Source: Anaeramoeba flamelloides (Eukaryota; Metamonada; Anaeramoebidae). From it: a stretch of 64,000 nt of DNA. The stretch covers positions 930,001 through 994,000 of the forward strand of contig JANTQA010000015.1 of assembly GCA_027625915.1 (NCBI GenBank). Direction: 5' to 3'. How positions within the stretch are numbered: the first letter of the stretch is position 1; each line of letters begins with the position of its first letter. The notes beneath the pieces are model-generated. The model was given only the letters and a program-made list of their open reading frames with translations, was not told the origin of the DNA and made no database searches. This document shows, piece by piece, positions 1-12,615 of this stretch. Made by a program: the position numbers and the translations under genes.

Positions 1-257
1 ATTTTTTTTTTATCTACTAATTAATAAGATATTTGGGAAATTTGAAATAAAAATTATCATTTATTAATCTGAAAATAATTTACAATTATTTTCAAATAAA
101 CTCTACTTTGAAAGAAAAAATTTTTGTAAACAAGTGTTAAAATATTCCACAAAGTAGAAAAACAAAAATGACACAAATATCAAAATAAATGTATATCTGT
201 TTATTCATAAAATTTATTCCAAAAAGAAATAAAAGTAAACTCCATTTCACTTAAAGG

Positions 258-790
258 TGCGTAACCAAAAATGAAAAATTCAGTTTTATTTAAGAATAAA
301 CGAAACTACAATTGTTTAGGAATAAGATAAATAATACACTTCAGATTAGAGTCAAGGTTCATAAAAGAAATACATCAACAAACCATAAATTTCAAAAAAA
401 AAAAAAAAAAAAATGTTAAAAAAATTTTTTACCCCTTTCATTGAAAGGTATCTCATTCGAAATTTCTCAATTTCTTTAGAAAATTAAAATTTTTTACAAT
501 AATATTTTTTAATATTAAATGTATTCATTTTAAAATAAAATACAAACCCTAACTTTTCTTAATGTTAATTTGGAGTTTCAAACATTTTTTTTTTCAAATT
601 TACTTTTTTTAAAAAAAAAAAAAAAAAAAAAGAAAAGGAAAAAAAAAAATTGACTAAATTATAAAAAATGATCAGATTTAAAAAATGAAAATTTATTTTG
701 AGAAGAATAATGAATTAAATTCCTAGAATATGTTCTATTTCTTCAATAAAACTAGGTCCTCTTTGAGCGAAAAAGAGTTTATTAATCAAA
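258..790 (+). repeat. Dispersed direct repeat, copy 1
   Basis: This stretch matches 4970-5470 in the same orientation, with several near-identical runs (for example around 570-600 and 5250-5280, ending in a T-run then A-run and 'ttgactaaatta'). It has no open frame of its own, apart from the proposed first exon of the ankyrin gene at its right edge. A weaker relative may lie at 35650-35900. Confidence 0.6.
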
Positions 791-3700
791 ATATAAAGCC
801 ATTTTTAAAAAAAGTAAGTAACATAAGTTTGAAAAAGTGATAATGAAATTTTTTTAAAGAATGAATCAAGTAGTTTGAACAACACAGTTTTAAAATTACT
901 TTAATTTGGCAATATTTTCTTTTTCAATTTTCAAATTGTAAAAAATTCATACTCATTTTTGATCACTTATTGTTAATTTTAACAAAATAATTAAATTAGA
1001 TCGATTTAACAACAAATAAAGTACAAACAGCACTCCATATTGCCTGTAGCGAAAACCAACAAGAATGTGCAAAACTGTTAATTGAAAATGGAGCAGATAT
1101 CAATATAAGAACAAAATTAAAATGGACCCCATTGCACTTTGCAGCAAAATCTGGAGACTATGAATTTATTAAATACTTTCTTTCAAAAAATGCAGATTTA
1201 TCTTTGAAAACAGGATATGAATCAACTGTTGTTCATATTTCAAGTCAAGAGGGTAACGATTCTACTTTAAAATGCTTTTTAGAAAATGGGTGTGAAAAAA
1301 ACCCAAAAAATAGAGGAAATGCATCGCCTATCCATTTAGCTGTTGTGGGAAATCATATTAAGGCCTTAAAGTTATTAATAAAAAATGATGTTCAAATCGA
1401 TATTCAAGACAACAATGGTGATACCCCATTGCATTTAGCTATAATGTATGGCCACATTGAATGTATCAGAATCTTGTTACAAGCTATGTCAGATATCTCA
1501 ATGAAAAACACTAGAGGATTAACACCTAGTATGTTATCTGACCAGTCTGGTAATAAAGAGATTATTTCATTATTAAAAAATTGGATTAAAAATAAAAAAA
1601 TTAATATTGAAAAAAAAGAAGAATCAGATAATGAAATCTTATCATCAGGGGAAGAAAGGGATGAAGAAAAAGAAAAGGAAGAAGAAAAAGAAAAAGAAAA
1701 GGAAAGCCAAGATGAAGACAACAAAATATCTAATGTTAATGAAATTAATGAAGATGAATTTGAAGGTAAAAATATTGAAGAAATAGAAGAAGACATTGAG
1801 CTTGACGAAATTGGTGTTGGAATTAAACCCAGAAAGGAGCCAATTATTTTGGTCTATGATAGCGATAGTGAAGATGAATTAGAACGTTCGATCTCAAAGA
1901 ACGAAAAACAAAATAATAAAGAATTAGAAAAGGACACGGAAAAGGAAATCAACAAGAAAGAAAAGAAAAAGAAAATATATGAAAGAGAAGACTTTATTAA
2001 TTTATTAGAAGAAGCGGTAGAACTTAAAAGCGATGCCAAAATTTGGTCTTTAAGATTAAAAGCACTTTTGGATATTTATAATAATAAGTTAAACAGACCA
2101 CAGTCAAACGAACATTATACCAGAATGTATAATTATGTTAAAAAAATTATTAAAGGAAGAATGAATAGTCCAAGAAAATTATTATTATTTTTACTTAATT
2201 CTGAATTAAATAAAACATTATATCATTTCTTAGCTCTTTATAACTTAAATTATAAATCAATCCAGAAAGACAAAAATTTAAATAAAAACAATCAGGGGCA
2301 AGAGGATGAAATCAAAAAACCACATTTATTCTGGTTTGATGAAAACAAGGAAAATAACAAAATCGTTCAAACATTGGCACAGGTATGTCCAAAGTTAAAA
2401 ATAACTTCAATGGATCGCTATAACGAAGATGTATTGAAAAAACGATATTATGATCATTTTACAAACAAAAAAAATTGGCTACATACCCGAATAATTTGTA
2501 ATAACACCTCTGCACAAAGTATCGTGCCCTTGATCAGAGATAAATGGAATTGCCAAATCCCTGTTTTAATTTACTGTAGAAGAATTGAATATGCAAGAAA
2601 ATTAGTTTTGCAAGGTAATTACAAAAACGTTTGGTATACAGTATTAGATCGTTGCTGTAGGATGTATGGTGCATTGACGCTCAACCCTCCTCCAATTTTA
2701 TCTAAAAATTTATTCCAATCAAACACCAAAAAGCATGGTCTCATTATTTCTCAAAATTCTAAAAAAGTCAAAAGATTAAGAGCTCTAATGATCGAGCAGA
2801 GAGTTTATATCCTATCGAAATTAAAATACCCTCGTCCAAATTATGGTGGTATTTTTGCCAGAAATGCCATTTTTGATTCCCTGTTAGAATTGGAATTAAA
2901 TGTCAATAGAATAGTTAGAAACCCAGGTAAATCTAAATATGGTAATATTTCAACCATTTTGAAAACAATCACAATGCTCACGGTAAGATATGGCATGGGA
3001 ATGACTTTTACCCACTTTAGATACATAAATCAAAGTACTACAGAAGGCGAAGAAAAAAAGTATGTTCTTTGGTTAGATGTCCCAAAAACAGATAATAAAA
3101 TGGTAGTTAAAAGATGTAAAAAATTTAGAATAAACTTTGTTTGGCCTCCAAAAACGAAAAAACAACTCAAAAGGGTAATTTCTACTTTTTCTTTTTTTTT
3201 TTCATTTTTTATTTCATTAGACAAATCTTTATTAAATTTTTATTAAACATTTATTAGGCTTTTAAGCTATTATATTTGAAAATAATTAATTCCAAAGTTA
3301 AAAAATCAAACCTACATATTGCATTGAATTACAGGACTACGTTTCCACCATGGAGGGTGTCTTTTTATTTTGTAATTTTAAACTCACTTCCACAAAAATA
3401 ATTTTCATTCTGAAGTAATTGGATAAAAAAATTACTCTTTTCAAAGTTAAAATCAATCATAAAACCAAAAAAAATTTTTTTCAAATCGATTTTTGATTGA
3501 AAATTTTTAAAAAAAAAATGACTTTCAGGGATTTTTAGGCACAAGTCCAAATGTAAAAACATTTCAAATTTAGAAAAGTAACTGTAAAAAAATATTTAGA
3601 ACAGCCTGAGGAATTGTTTAGTGTTTATAGATTTGAAATGGAGATGATGAAATTGTAAAATCATTTTTTGGTACTTTTCTTTGAAGGGAAAATTGTGAAA

Positions 3701-4452
3701 ATTTTCCATTATTTTGAAAAGAAATTCACTGTGGGTAAATTTAACTTAGATTACGAAACTCTTTCAAAAGCGTATTTTTTTCAACAATTTCACAGTTTTC
3801 ACCTGAGAGGTTGGTCCTTAAAAAGTGTATTTCAGAAATTTTTTATTTTATAAAAAAAAATTGAATTAAAATATTAAAAAATAAAAAATTAATATCGAAT
3901 AAATATTGATATTGAAATTATTTTTTGATACATCTATTTTAAAAAAGTGAGTACTTAAAGTTTTATAAAGTGTTTTTTGAACTGCTTGATAAACTAGTTT
4001 TAAGCAGTTAGATTCATACTTTTAAATAAATTTGTAATTTACTTTTCTAAATCAGCTGTACATTTTCTTTTTTTTTTTTTGTTTTTTTATAATTATTGCT
4101 TATATTTAAATCTTCCATTATTATTGTTATTTTCATTCTTTTTAAAATTATTTAATTCCAATAGAAAAAAGCCGATGTTGTTGACCTTGAAAAAGCACAT
4201 GGATTTATTGAAAATTTTGTAAAAGAATATGGTTGGTACACAGGATACAAAGTCCGTATTATGAGTAATTTATTCAATGCAAAAGCTTTATTATTATTTA
4301 TTAGAAAGCAATTAAAATGTGATTTGCCATTTTTAATATTTTGTTCCACAGAAAATCTTAATGAAGCTAAAAAATTGGCACTACATTTCCCAGGGGTTTG
4401 GGCTACTACTCATTTTAAAAATACTGTTAGCTTTAACCAATACCAATTTTAA
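730..4452 (+). CDS. Ankyrin-repeat protein with duplicated C-terminal receiver-like domain (3 exons)
   Basis: Exons are 730-813, 1000-3174 and 4165-4452; all junctions are phase 0 with gtaagt/ttag and gtaatt/atag sites, giving about 848 residues. Residues ~36-225 form about five ankyrin repeats (TALHIA, TPLHFAA, SPIHLAV and TPLHLAI cores). A long acidic and basic, coiled-coil-prone linker follows (~227-365). Residues ~470-580 and again the last ~90 residues hold a similar alpha/beta unit: a strand ending in R-I-I or R-I-M, a helix ending in IR, then 'P-hydrophobic-LIYC' or 'PFLIFC', then a VW. This looks like an internal duplication with a receiver/flavodoxin-like pattern, but I cannot name the family. 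Exon 1 (28 residues) rests only on a good start and donor and lies inside a repeated segment, so it is less sure than the rest. The second intron is 990 bp and holds a dispersed repeat. Confidence 0.8.
3320..3870 (+). repeat. Coding-like dispersed repeat, intronic copy
   Basis: The stretch lies in intron 2 of the ankyrin gene. It is homologous, in inverse orientation, to 45040-45620. Both copies share an 'actacgt-cccacc' block, a 'KY.E' to 'FEGKIVKIFHYFEKKFT' style block and a 'LDYETLSKAYF' style block when translated, with stops in between. The protein is not recognised. The conservation of reading sense suggests decay of a once-coding element or a dispersed gene fragment. Confidence 0.5.
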
Positions 4453-6163
4453 ATAATTCTTCTTTTACTTTTTTTTTTACATTTTTTCGTTTTAATTATT
4501 TTTTTATTTCTATTTTTATTTTGATTTTCATTTTCCTTTATTTTTTATTTTTATCCATTTACTTTTTAATTCAAATAATTACTTTTCAACATATGATTTA
4601 AGTTCTATTTAAATTACTTTTTTTCAATAAAATTGGACTTTTTCTTTTTTTTTTATTGATTGACAAAAATGATCTGGATTTTGGTTATCATTTATTTTTC
4701 ATAAATAAAAAAAAAAAATTAATATAAAATTTTTGAGTTTGAATAAATTCATTTCAAAAAAAGTAAAAAGATTTTTTGAATTTCATTTTGAAAACTCTCG
4801 TCTGTCATTTTGGACAATTTATTAACTTTTTTTAAAATATTTCAAGAGTACTTGACTTGAATTTAAAAAAGTAATTTAATCTATCAAGAAATAGTGGTGA
4901 GTTCATATTTATTTAAATTTTTAGAAAATTCCTATATACTTAAAATACCCAGCTAAAAATATCAAAAATTCACTTTTTTTTTTTTGAATCAACCAAACCG
5001 TGATTGTTTGGAAATGAGAAATATAATTAACTTCAGATTGGAGTTGATATTGATTAAAGAAATACTGAACAAAAAATATTCAAAAAAAAATAAAATGTTA
5101 AAAATATATATTTCAGACTTTTCATGGAATCACCTCATGTAAAAGTTCTAAATTCTTTTAGATAGTTAAAATAGTAGATAATACGATTTTTTAATTATAA
5201 ATGTATTCATTTAAAAATAAATTATAAGGTATCAATTTGTTAAAGTTTATTGGGGGGTTTCAAACATTTTTTTTTTCAAATTGGTTTTTGCAAAAAAAAA
5301 TAAAAAGTAAAAAACAAAAAAAAAAAAAATTGACTAAATTAGAAAAAATGATTTTGATCTAAAAATGGAAAATTTATAACAAGAATAATTTTGGATTCAA
5401 GCTCAGAATTTGTATTATTTCTTCTATAAAATTGAATGATTTTGACTGAAAGGGGGTTTAGTTTGATTTTTTTTTTGTCTTATATCAAAGTTTAAACTAA
5501 AATTGGGGTAGTATTTTATTAAATGATGTAAAAAAAAAATAAAGATATTTGCAATACTATGAATAAAAATGTTGAATTTATATGCTGATTTAATTCTTTT
5601 ATTGTCTAATTATTTAAAAATAACTATTAAATAAAAGTATTTTTCCAGTTTTAGGATATTTTCTGTGTGTAAGGTGGGTATTTTGTATAAATATACACTT
5701 TTTATTTATCATTCTAATTCCAAGTTCAATAACGAAATTATATTATTTAATATGTTGCTCTGATTTTTTTTTTTGTTTAGGTGAGAGATTTTTACACAAT
5801 TAACATTTTAAACCATCATTTACTTTTTTTCAAACCAATAATTTGTATTTTCCTTTTTGAAAAATTAATTTTTTTGTAAATTTAATATGTTTAAATGGGA
5901 TACTATGCGATCAAAAACAGTGTATACCCATTGGTGTCAAATTTTTAAAAAATTATAAAAAATTAGACAGGATGCTTAAACTTGAGAACATAAAAGAATT
6001 TTATTTATGAAAATTATAACTTGGGGTGAATTACTGTAATTTGATTAAAATATTCTTTCTGGTGAAATTTTCATTTTTTAGTCCATATTTTTTAATTTTT
6101 TTACGGTATTTTATGTTTTATTGACAAAAAAATATTTATTGTTGTTACTTTAAATAAACTAGA
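4453..6163. other. Gene-poor spacer after the ankyrin gene
   Basis: AT-rich sequence with long T and A runs. The only structure I can support is the second copy of the direct repeat at 4970-5470. No coding exon, RNA gene or transposon end was seen in the rest. Confidence 0.5.
4970..5470 (+). repeat. Dispersed direct repeat, copy 2
   Basis: Homologous to 258-790 in the same orientation, with scattered substitutions and small gaps. Similarity fades past 5470, roughly where the proposed first exon and donor of the ankyrin gene lie in copy 1. Confidence 0.6.
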
Positions 6164-6678
6164 TTCCAAAAATTTGGACACAGTTTAAACAGTTGAAAGA
6201 ACATCATTACTGTACTTTAAATTCAAATTGGAAAGAATCTTGATTTTACAAACAATTTCATTTTTTGTCTTTTTTGTTTTTGTTTTCATTTCCTTTTTTG
6301 CAGTTACTTAATCTGTTTCATTAGATCTCGAAATTTTTTTTCAATGGTTGATAGAAGGTTAGTGTTGAGTTTGTTAAATTGGAAAATCAAATACAATTGG
6401 TAGATGGTATCTTATCATTTGATCGATCAACAATTGTTGGTGAAATTTCAACAAATTTACCAATACATTTTTTGTTCCGCTCGTTTCATTATTTTGGACA
6501 CACCTGTTTTTATTTTTGAGTTTTAAATTTTTTTCTTTTATTTGGATGAAAATGATTACTTATAAAAACATTAATACCTTGTAACTTAAATGTGGTTTTA
6601 TATTAGGTTTGGGAAAATACAATAAATTGGGTTTTTTTTGGCCTATTTTTGATTTTGGGTGTGTCCAAATCTTTGGAA
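6164..6678. mobile_element. MITE with 20 bp terminal inverted repeats (mariner-like ends)
   Basis: The ends 'ttccaaaaatttggacacag' (6164-6183) and 'gtgtgtccaaatctttggaa' (6659-6678) are inverted repeats with few mismatches. The 515 bp body has no open frame, as expected for a non-autonomous DNA transposon. A decayed copy lies in inverse orientation at about 54690-55155. The 'ttggacaca' end resembles Tc1/mariner termini; that placement is inference. Confidence 0.65.
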
Positions 6679-9206
6679 TGGGGTTTGGGAAATTCTCAAA
6701 TTATAGATCACATATTGATAGATTATTTTTGTAATAACTTTTACCTTTGAAATTTAATATAAAAAACTTCATTTTTAGTTATAGTACTTTAAGAATTATG
6801 TTTCAAATTAAAAATTGGTGTTCTGTGTACTATAATCAGTATTTGGGGGTTGGTAAATATCATAAAGTTAGGTACTGTTAGATCTAAAAAAGTCAAAAAT
6901 GAAATAAACTATTTTTCAAAGATTTTGACGCGCTTTATAATGTTAATGGTAGTTGTTTGAGGGTTTATTCCAGTATTCTTTACAAAAAATATTTTCAAAT
7001 TTTTGGATCAGAATCATTTTTTTAATTTTTCAAATTTTAGTTTTGCTTTTTCAAATTTTTGTTTTTCTTTTGTTTTTCTTTTTCCATTTTTTTTTTTTTT
7101 TAAAAAAGATATTGTGGAAAAAAAAAAGAGATCTTCGAAAAGACAAATAATCACTAAGAAAATTTCAACTATGTAATGTCTTTGAAAATGGATTTAATTA
7201 TTCATAAAAAATCATGTTGTTTAACTTTTTTTCAGTGAAAGTTCAATAATAAAAAATCCGTAATGCTCATTTCAAAATTTTTAACCCACTTTTTTTTAGT
7301 TTTTTGTTTTATTTTTTTTTTTAATTTTTACTATATCATGCTTTTATAGATTTAGAATGACCAGAAAGTGAATTGCAAATCATATTTAGTTATTAATTGT
7401 TATTGAATACTAAAGGATATTTTTTTTTCAATTTATTATTTCAGGTGAGTCACAATTTTTGAAAAAGATTTTCTTTTTCCAAAAATCGTCTGTACTTGTT
7501 TCTGTGTTTTCTCTTATATCAAAAAATGAAAAAGATGATCGGTAAAAATATATTTTCGAGAAAATAAGTTGAAGAACAATTTTTAAAACTTTGAGATCGG
7601 GTCTAGAATTTCCTCTGTTTTTTATAGACTGGGGAAGAAAATTAAGAGGGTTTTAAAAATTGTTCTAAATGTCTAAAATGTACGAAATCTATAATTTTTA
7701 ATGACTAATCCTTTGCTATAACCTACAAAGATATATTTTGATGAGAGTACACGAAAGTGGGTTTGGTATTGTGCCGAATTCACAAAAATTCCTATTTTCT
7801 ACAATTGAAAGATCATTTTTTCTTTGAAAAATCAAGACAATATTTTTTTTAATTTACAAAAACTGAATAAAATTCTCAAATTAAATTTTATTATAGATAG
7901 TCACATGTAAAATTCCTAAAAGGCTTTTCCCACACAACCTCAGATACAATTTGTCTTGATACTAACAAATATGTTTATAGAGAAACAAGACAAACAAAAA
8001 AAAGCATCACACGAAAATAAAAAAGATACTTTGTATGTTTGGAAGGATCTTATCTTTTCAAAAATCAAGTGGATGGGATATTATTTCAAAAAAGGGTTGT
8101 TCAGAACTTCAATTTTTGTAAAAACAAAAAGAATCAACACAAAACCAAAAAAAAAATAAGAGAAAACCATAAATCTTTTGCTTAATATATCAGGATTATG
8201 GATACACTACAATAATCCATGTAATTCAATAATCACAAAGCATAGACATGCTATCTTTTAATTATAGAGTTGTTTATTGAAAATGTTTGAAAGTATCTAT
8301 CATTTTTTCAGGTTAGAAAATCTCGATTATTTTTTAATTTCATTTTTATGTTTCTTAACAAGGTATTTGAGTTTAGTTATCTCAGAATTTTTTCTGAAAT
8401 TTTTCATAAAAAAAATTACATAAAATGCTTCTTTGATCCTAATTGGAGACTATTTTGAGGATCATATTAACATGTTTTCAATGAGATTAAATTAAAAGAT
8501 GTTGATACTATTTGATAAATCAGAAAGCTAGCCTTAAGAAACTAATATCATATTTGGTTATTGTTTATTATTTGTTACCCTGATCATTTAATGTTGAGGC
8601 TTTCTAGACAAAAGAAATACAACTTTTGATTTTCGATAAGGGTTTACAATCTATACAAGGCTATTTATACACAGTATTTTTGAAAAGATATTTCCTTTCA
8701 TTTATAATCCAGAGATCATAAAGTTAGCCATGAGATAAACTGTGAACACTCAACGAATAAATAGGAATTTTTCAGTCCTACTTTCACTTACCAATAATAA
8801 TTCTTTTAACTCCCTTAAATTATTTTTTATTTCAAAAAAATTCAAGAGAACAAGAAAAACTTTTCTATTATTTTCAGGAGCTAACTTTTGATTTTTCAGA
8901 TGAAATTAAAAGAAAGAAAAAAAAATATCCTTTTAGTATTAACTCTAAATGAATAATCGTAAAAAAAGAACTTGTGATCAAAAAATTTGATAAGACAGTT
9001 TCACCAAATTAGAAGACTTTTGTATAGCTTTACATTTCCTTTCTAAAAATTAACTAACCAACGTTTTGGAAATTTTTTTAAAAACAACAACTCAGTCACA
9101 TGAAAAACCCCTCCAAGGATTTCAAATTTTAATAATACTTGAATTGATAAAGTTATGAAAAAATTTTCACCTTTCTAAATTTATTTTTTTTATTTTTTCT
9201 TGAAAT
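6679..9206. other. Spacer upstream of the aldehyde dehydrogenase gene
   Basis: No gene or element end could be supported. Short open frames at 6953-7150 and 7956-8159 are low-complexity or lysine-rich and show no domain pattern. The last ~30 bases before the start codon at 9207 are T-rich, as upstream of other genes here. Confidence 0.4.
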
Positions 9207-11977
9207 ATGTTATCTTCAATAACCACCTTTAAATCTTCATCTTCGATCTTGTTACGATCATTGTCGGTAAGTGTTTTTTCGAAAAAAAAAAAAAAAGCTA
9301 TCTCTTTTCTAATAGTTTTGTTTTGAACGATTTCTTTTCTCTTAAATTTCCTGTCAATTTTAATTTTTTTCCCTTTTTTTATTTTTTTTTTTTTCTCTCT
9401 CCTTTAAAATTCTAAAAACAACAAAACAATAATATACAAAAGTCAAAATTTACCATTAGTAAATACCCATTCGCAAGAGAATTAGGTCTTAAAGAAACAA
9501 ATTTAGGGTGTTTCACTGGTAAAAGATGGTGTGGAAGCGGAAAAAAATTGATCTCACTCAACCCAACTACTGACGAACAACTTGCCGAAGTTTACACAAC
9601 CACCAACGAAGAATATGAAGAAACTGTTAAAAACATGGAAGAAGCTTTTGACATTTGGGCAGACGTCCCAGCACCAAAAAGAGGAGACATTGTTAAACAA
9701 TTAGGAGAAGCTTTTAAATCCAAAAAAGAATCCTTAGGAAAGCTTATCTCATTGGAAATGGGAAAAATTTATCCTGAAGGACTTGGTGAAGTACAAGAAA
9801 CCATCGACGTTTGTGATTATGCATGTGGTCTTTCAAGAATGCTTAACGGAACTGTCTTCCCTTCTGAAAGAGAAAACCATTCAATGTTTGAAATGTGGAA
9901 TCCACTTGGGCTTATTGGTGTTATTACTGCTTTCAATTTCCCGTAATTATTAATTTTTATTTTTTTTTCTTTTTTTTTTTTTTTCAGGATTTATTTCACA
10001 ATCTCTTTTCTGTATTTTTGATCAATTTATTAATCAATCTTAGAGTGTTAATAATTTGTCAATGCTGTTTTTAAGAATGCTTTTTTTTTTTTATTTTATG
10101 TTTTTTATTTTTGGTTCGTGTAATCTTATAAATCAAATTGTTTTTCAAAAAAAAAAAGAATACCAAATATTCGTAAAAAGGTTCAAGATCTTAAATATCA
10201 CAGTTTAGTTGGATAATAGACTCTTTTTAATTTTTATTTTACGAAAAGCAATTTTCCAGATTATCTAGTTTTTTTTTTCTCCTTTCTTTTTTCAAGAAAA
10301 TTATTTTATTTTTTTTTTTTCCGATCACAAGATCCCACTTTATTGAATAGAGAATTAAAGGTTATATAAATCTAAATGATCTCAAGTGACAAATTAAAAC
10401 TGTCAAGCAAAGCATAACATTAAAATTTCCACATTTTTCTAATTAGATCAATTTCCTCATATTTCTGTAGTTTGATGGAAAATTTTATTTTTTTTTCTGA
10501 TGTTTACTTTGTAGTAATAACAACAAACATTGTTGACAAAACTCACGAGGTGGCGTTAATATTGAACACAATGAAAAATGTGCAAAAGAAAAGTAAGAAT
10601 AAAAAGTTTTAATTGATTCTGAAGACTAATTGATAAAAAACTTTACAAAAATAAGTTGTGAAAGGTATTAAAAAACAGTTTCTCAAAATAAAAAAGGAAG
10701 GATTTTTCGAATACTTTTTTAAAACCTTTTCTATTTGTAGTATTGAAATAACTTTTTTTGAACCTAATTTTTGTATACAGAAACAGATTATATATCAAAA
10801 GCTAAAACGATTTGCCTGTCATCATTAATAACATAATTTTATTTTCATTATCAAAACCACTTGTTTACGATCGAATTAATTATTTCAAATAAAAACAAAC
10901 CAATCAAAACATTCTTTATAACTATTTTCTTCTACAAGAAATGCTGTTCTTGGATGGAATGCATCACTTGCACTTGCAACTGGTAATGTCTGTATGTGGA
11001 AAGGAGCCTCTACCGTACCTTTAATTACAATTGCATCCATGAAAATTATGGAAAAGGTGTTCAAGCAAAATGGTCTCCCAGGAGCATTGTGTACCATGAT
11101 TCTTGGATCTGGAAGAACTGTTGGAGAAAAGCTCATTCGAGACAAAAGAATGAAATTGATTTCATTTACCGGATCAACTGAAATTGGAAGACACGTTGCT
11201 GAAGTTGTTCATACCGATTTCAGATCAACAATTTTGGAATGTGGTGGTAATAACGCCATTATTGTTTGCAAAGATGCCAACATTAAACTTGCTCTCCGTG
11301 CGATCCTCTTTGCCGCTGTAGGAACTGCAGGACAACGATGCACAACAACACGTAGATTAATCATCCACGAATCAAGATTTGACGAATTCATCACCCAAAT
11401 GGTCAAGGCCTATAAAACCATCCCCATGGGCAACCCATTAGATTCCACCACACTTTTAGGACCATTGGTTGAAAAAAAAACACTTAAAGAATACAGCGAC
11501 GCCATCGAAGCCGCGAAACAACAAGGTGGTAAAATCCTTTATGGTGGACACGTTGTCACTAGCAGACCAGGTAACTTTGTTGAGCCAACAATCATCGAAA
11601 TCCCACACGATGCACCAATCGTCCATGAAGAAACCTTTGCACCAATCCTCTATGTCATGAAATTTAACGAACTCGAAGAAGCCATCAAAATTAATAACGA
11701 AGTTCCTCAAGGACTTAGCTCAAGTATGTTCACAAACGACCTCAAAAACTTATTCCAATGGATGGGTCCAAAAGGATCAGACTGTGGTCTTGTCAATTGT
11801 AATATCCCTACATCTGGCGCAGAAATCGGTGGCGCATTTGGCGGAAACAAAGAAACCGGCGGTGGTCGTGAAAGTGGTTCAGATTCCTGGAAACAATATT
11901 GTAGAAGATCAACATGTACAATTAACCATGGTACAAAGCTTCCTCTCGCTCAAGGAATCAAATTTGGTGATAACTAA
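9207..11977 (+). CDS. ALDH7A1: Aldehyde dehydrogenase, ALDH7 (antiquitin) family
   Basis: Exons 9207-9266, 9443-9942 and 10939-11977 give 532 residues, close to human antiquitin (539). Exon 1 encodes a 20-residue Ser/Leu-rich leader with one Arg and one Lys, a possible mitochondrial-type presequence. Exons 2-3 cover the whole enzyme: the 'YEETVK', '[11 protein letters not shown]' and 'LISLEMGK' blocks, the '[15 protein letters not shown]' Rossmann entry, catalytic Glu287 in 'LECGGNNAI' and catalytic Cys321 in 'GTAGQRCTT', 34 residues apart as in the family. The tail has '[13 protein letters not shown]' and '[14 protein letters not shown]'. In animals this enzyme oxidises alpha-aminoadipic semialdehyde in lysine breakdown and also other aldehydes, making NADH; the substrate here is inferred. 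Intron 1 has an A/C-rich acceptor; intron 2 is ~1 kb and splits a Pro codon. Confidence 0.95.
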
Positions 11978-12305
11978 TTGAATTGAATTGTTCTTTCTCT
12001 GCAAATTAAAGTACTTATTACTTGATTTTGACAAAATGGGATTTATTAAACATTTTTATTTTTAGTAATCTTAGAAATTCACAAGCTAAACTACTTTCTT
12101 ACTTTTTTTTTTATTTTTATGTTCTTCAGTTTAAGAAAATAAATTTAAACAGGTTTATAGTTTTTTTTTATTTTTTATTTATTTAATAATTATGTTCTTA
12201 TTCAACCAAACAATTTTACTTGGATTTTTTTTACGAATTTTTCATTTTGATTTTTTTATTTTTTTACTAATTATCTTCTTTTTTTTATCGTAAATGAAAA
12301 AAGAG

Positions 12306-12615
12306 ATTTTTTTATTTATTTATTGAGAGAACAAAGGAATTAAAGAAAAATTTATCAAAATAAAAAAGAGAAGATGAAAAATAATTGTAATATAATATTA
12401 AAAAATTGATAAAACAACATGTCTGTGGAAATTAAATATTTATCAGCTGTTGTTAGCTTTTCTTGATTATTTGAAAAATCAATATATTTATTTATTTATT
12501 GAGAGAAACGAGTAATCAAAGAAAATTGTCTAAATAAAAAAGAGAAGAAGAAAAATATTTAAAATATTAAAGTACAAAAATATTATATCATTAACATGAC
12601 CAACGAAAATTGACG
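12306..12615 (+). repeat. Tandem duplication, two ~135-150 bp units
   Basis: The unit from ~12306 ('tttatttatttattgagagaa' region, then an 'aataaaaaagagaagatgaaaaat' region) recurs from ~12483 with small changes. It lies ~330 bp past the aldehyde dehydrogenase stop codon. No coding potential was seen. Confidence 0.6.

Noticed and set aside
1404-2039. Minus-strand open frames opposite the ankyrin gene
   Set aside because: They are Ser/Phe-rich mirror images of the acidic and Lys-rich linker, with no independent support.
6953-7150. Hydrophobic open frame that could pass for a membrane protein
   Set aside because: It is a translation of T-runs (Phe/Leu only), with a TTG start and no conserved flanks. 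The same applies to 23095-23289 and 28963-29211.
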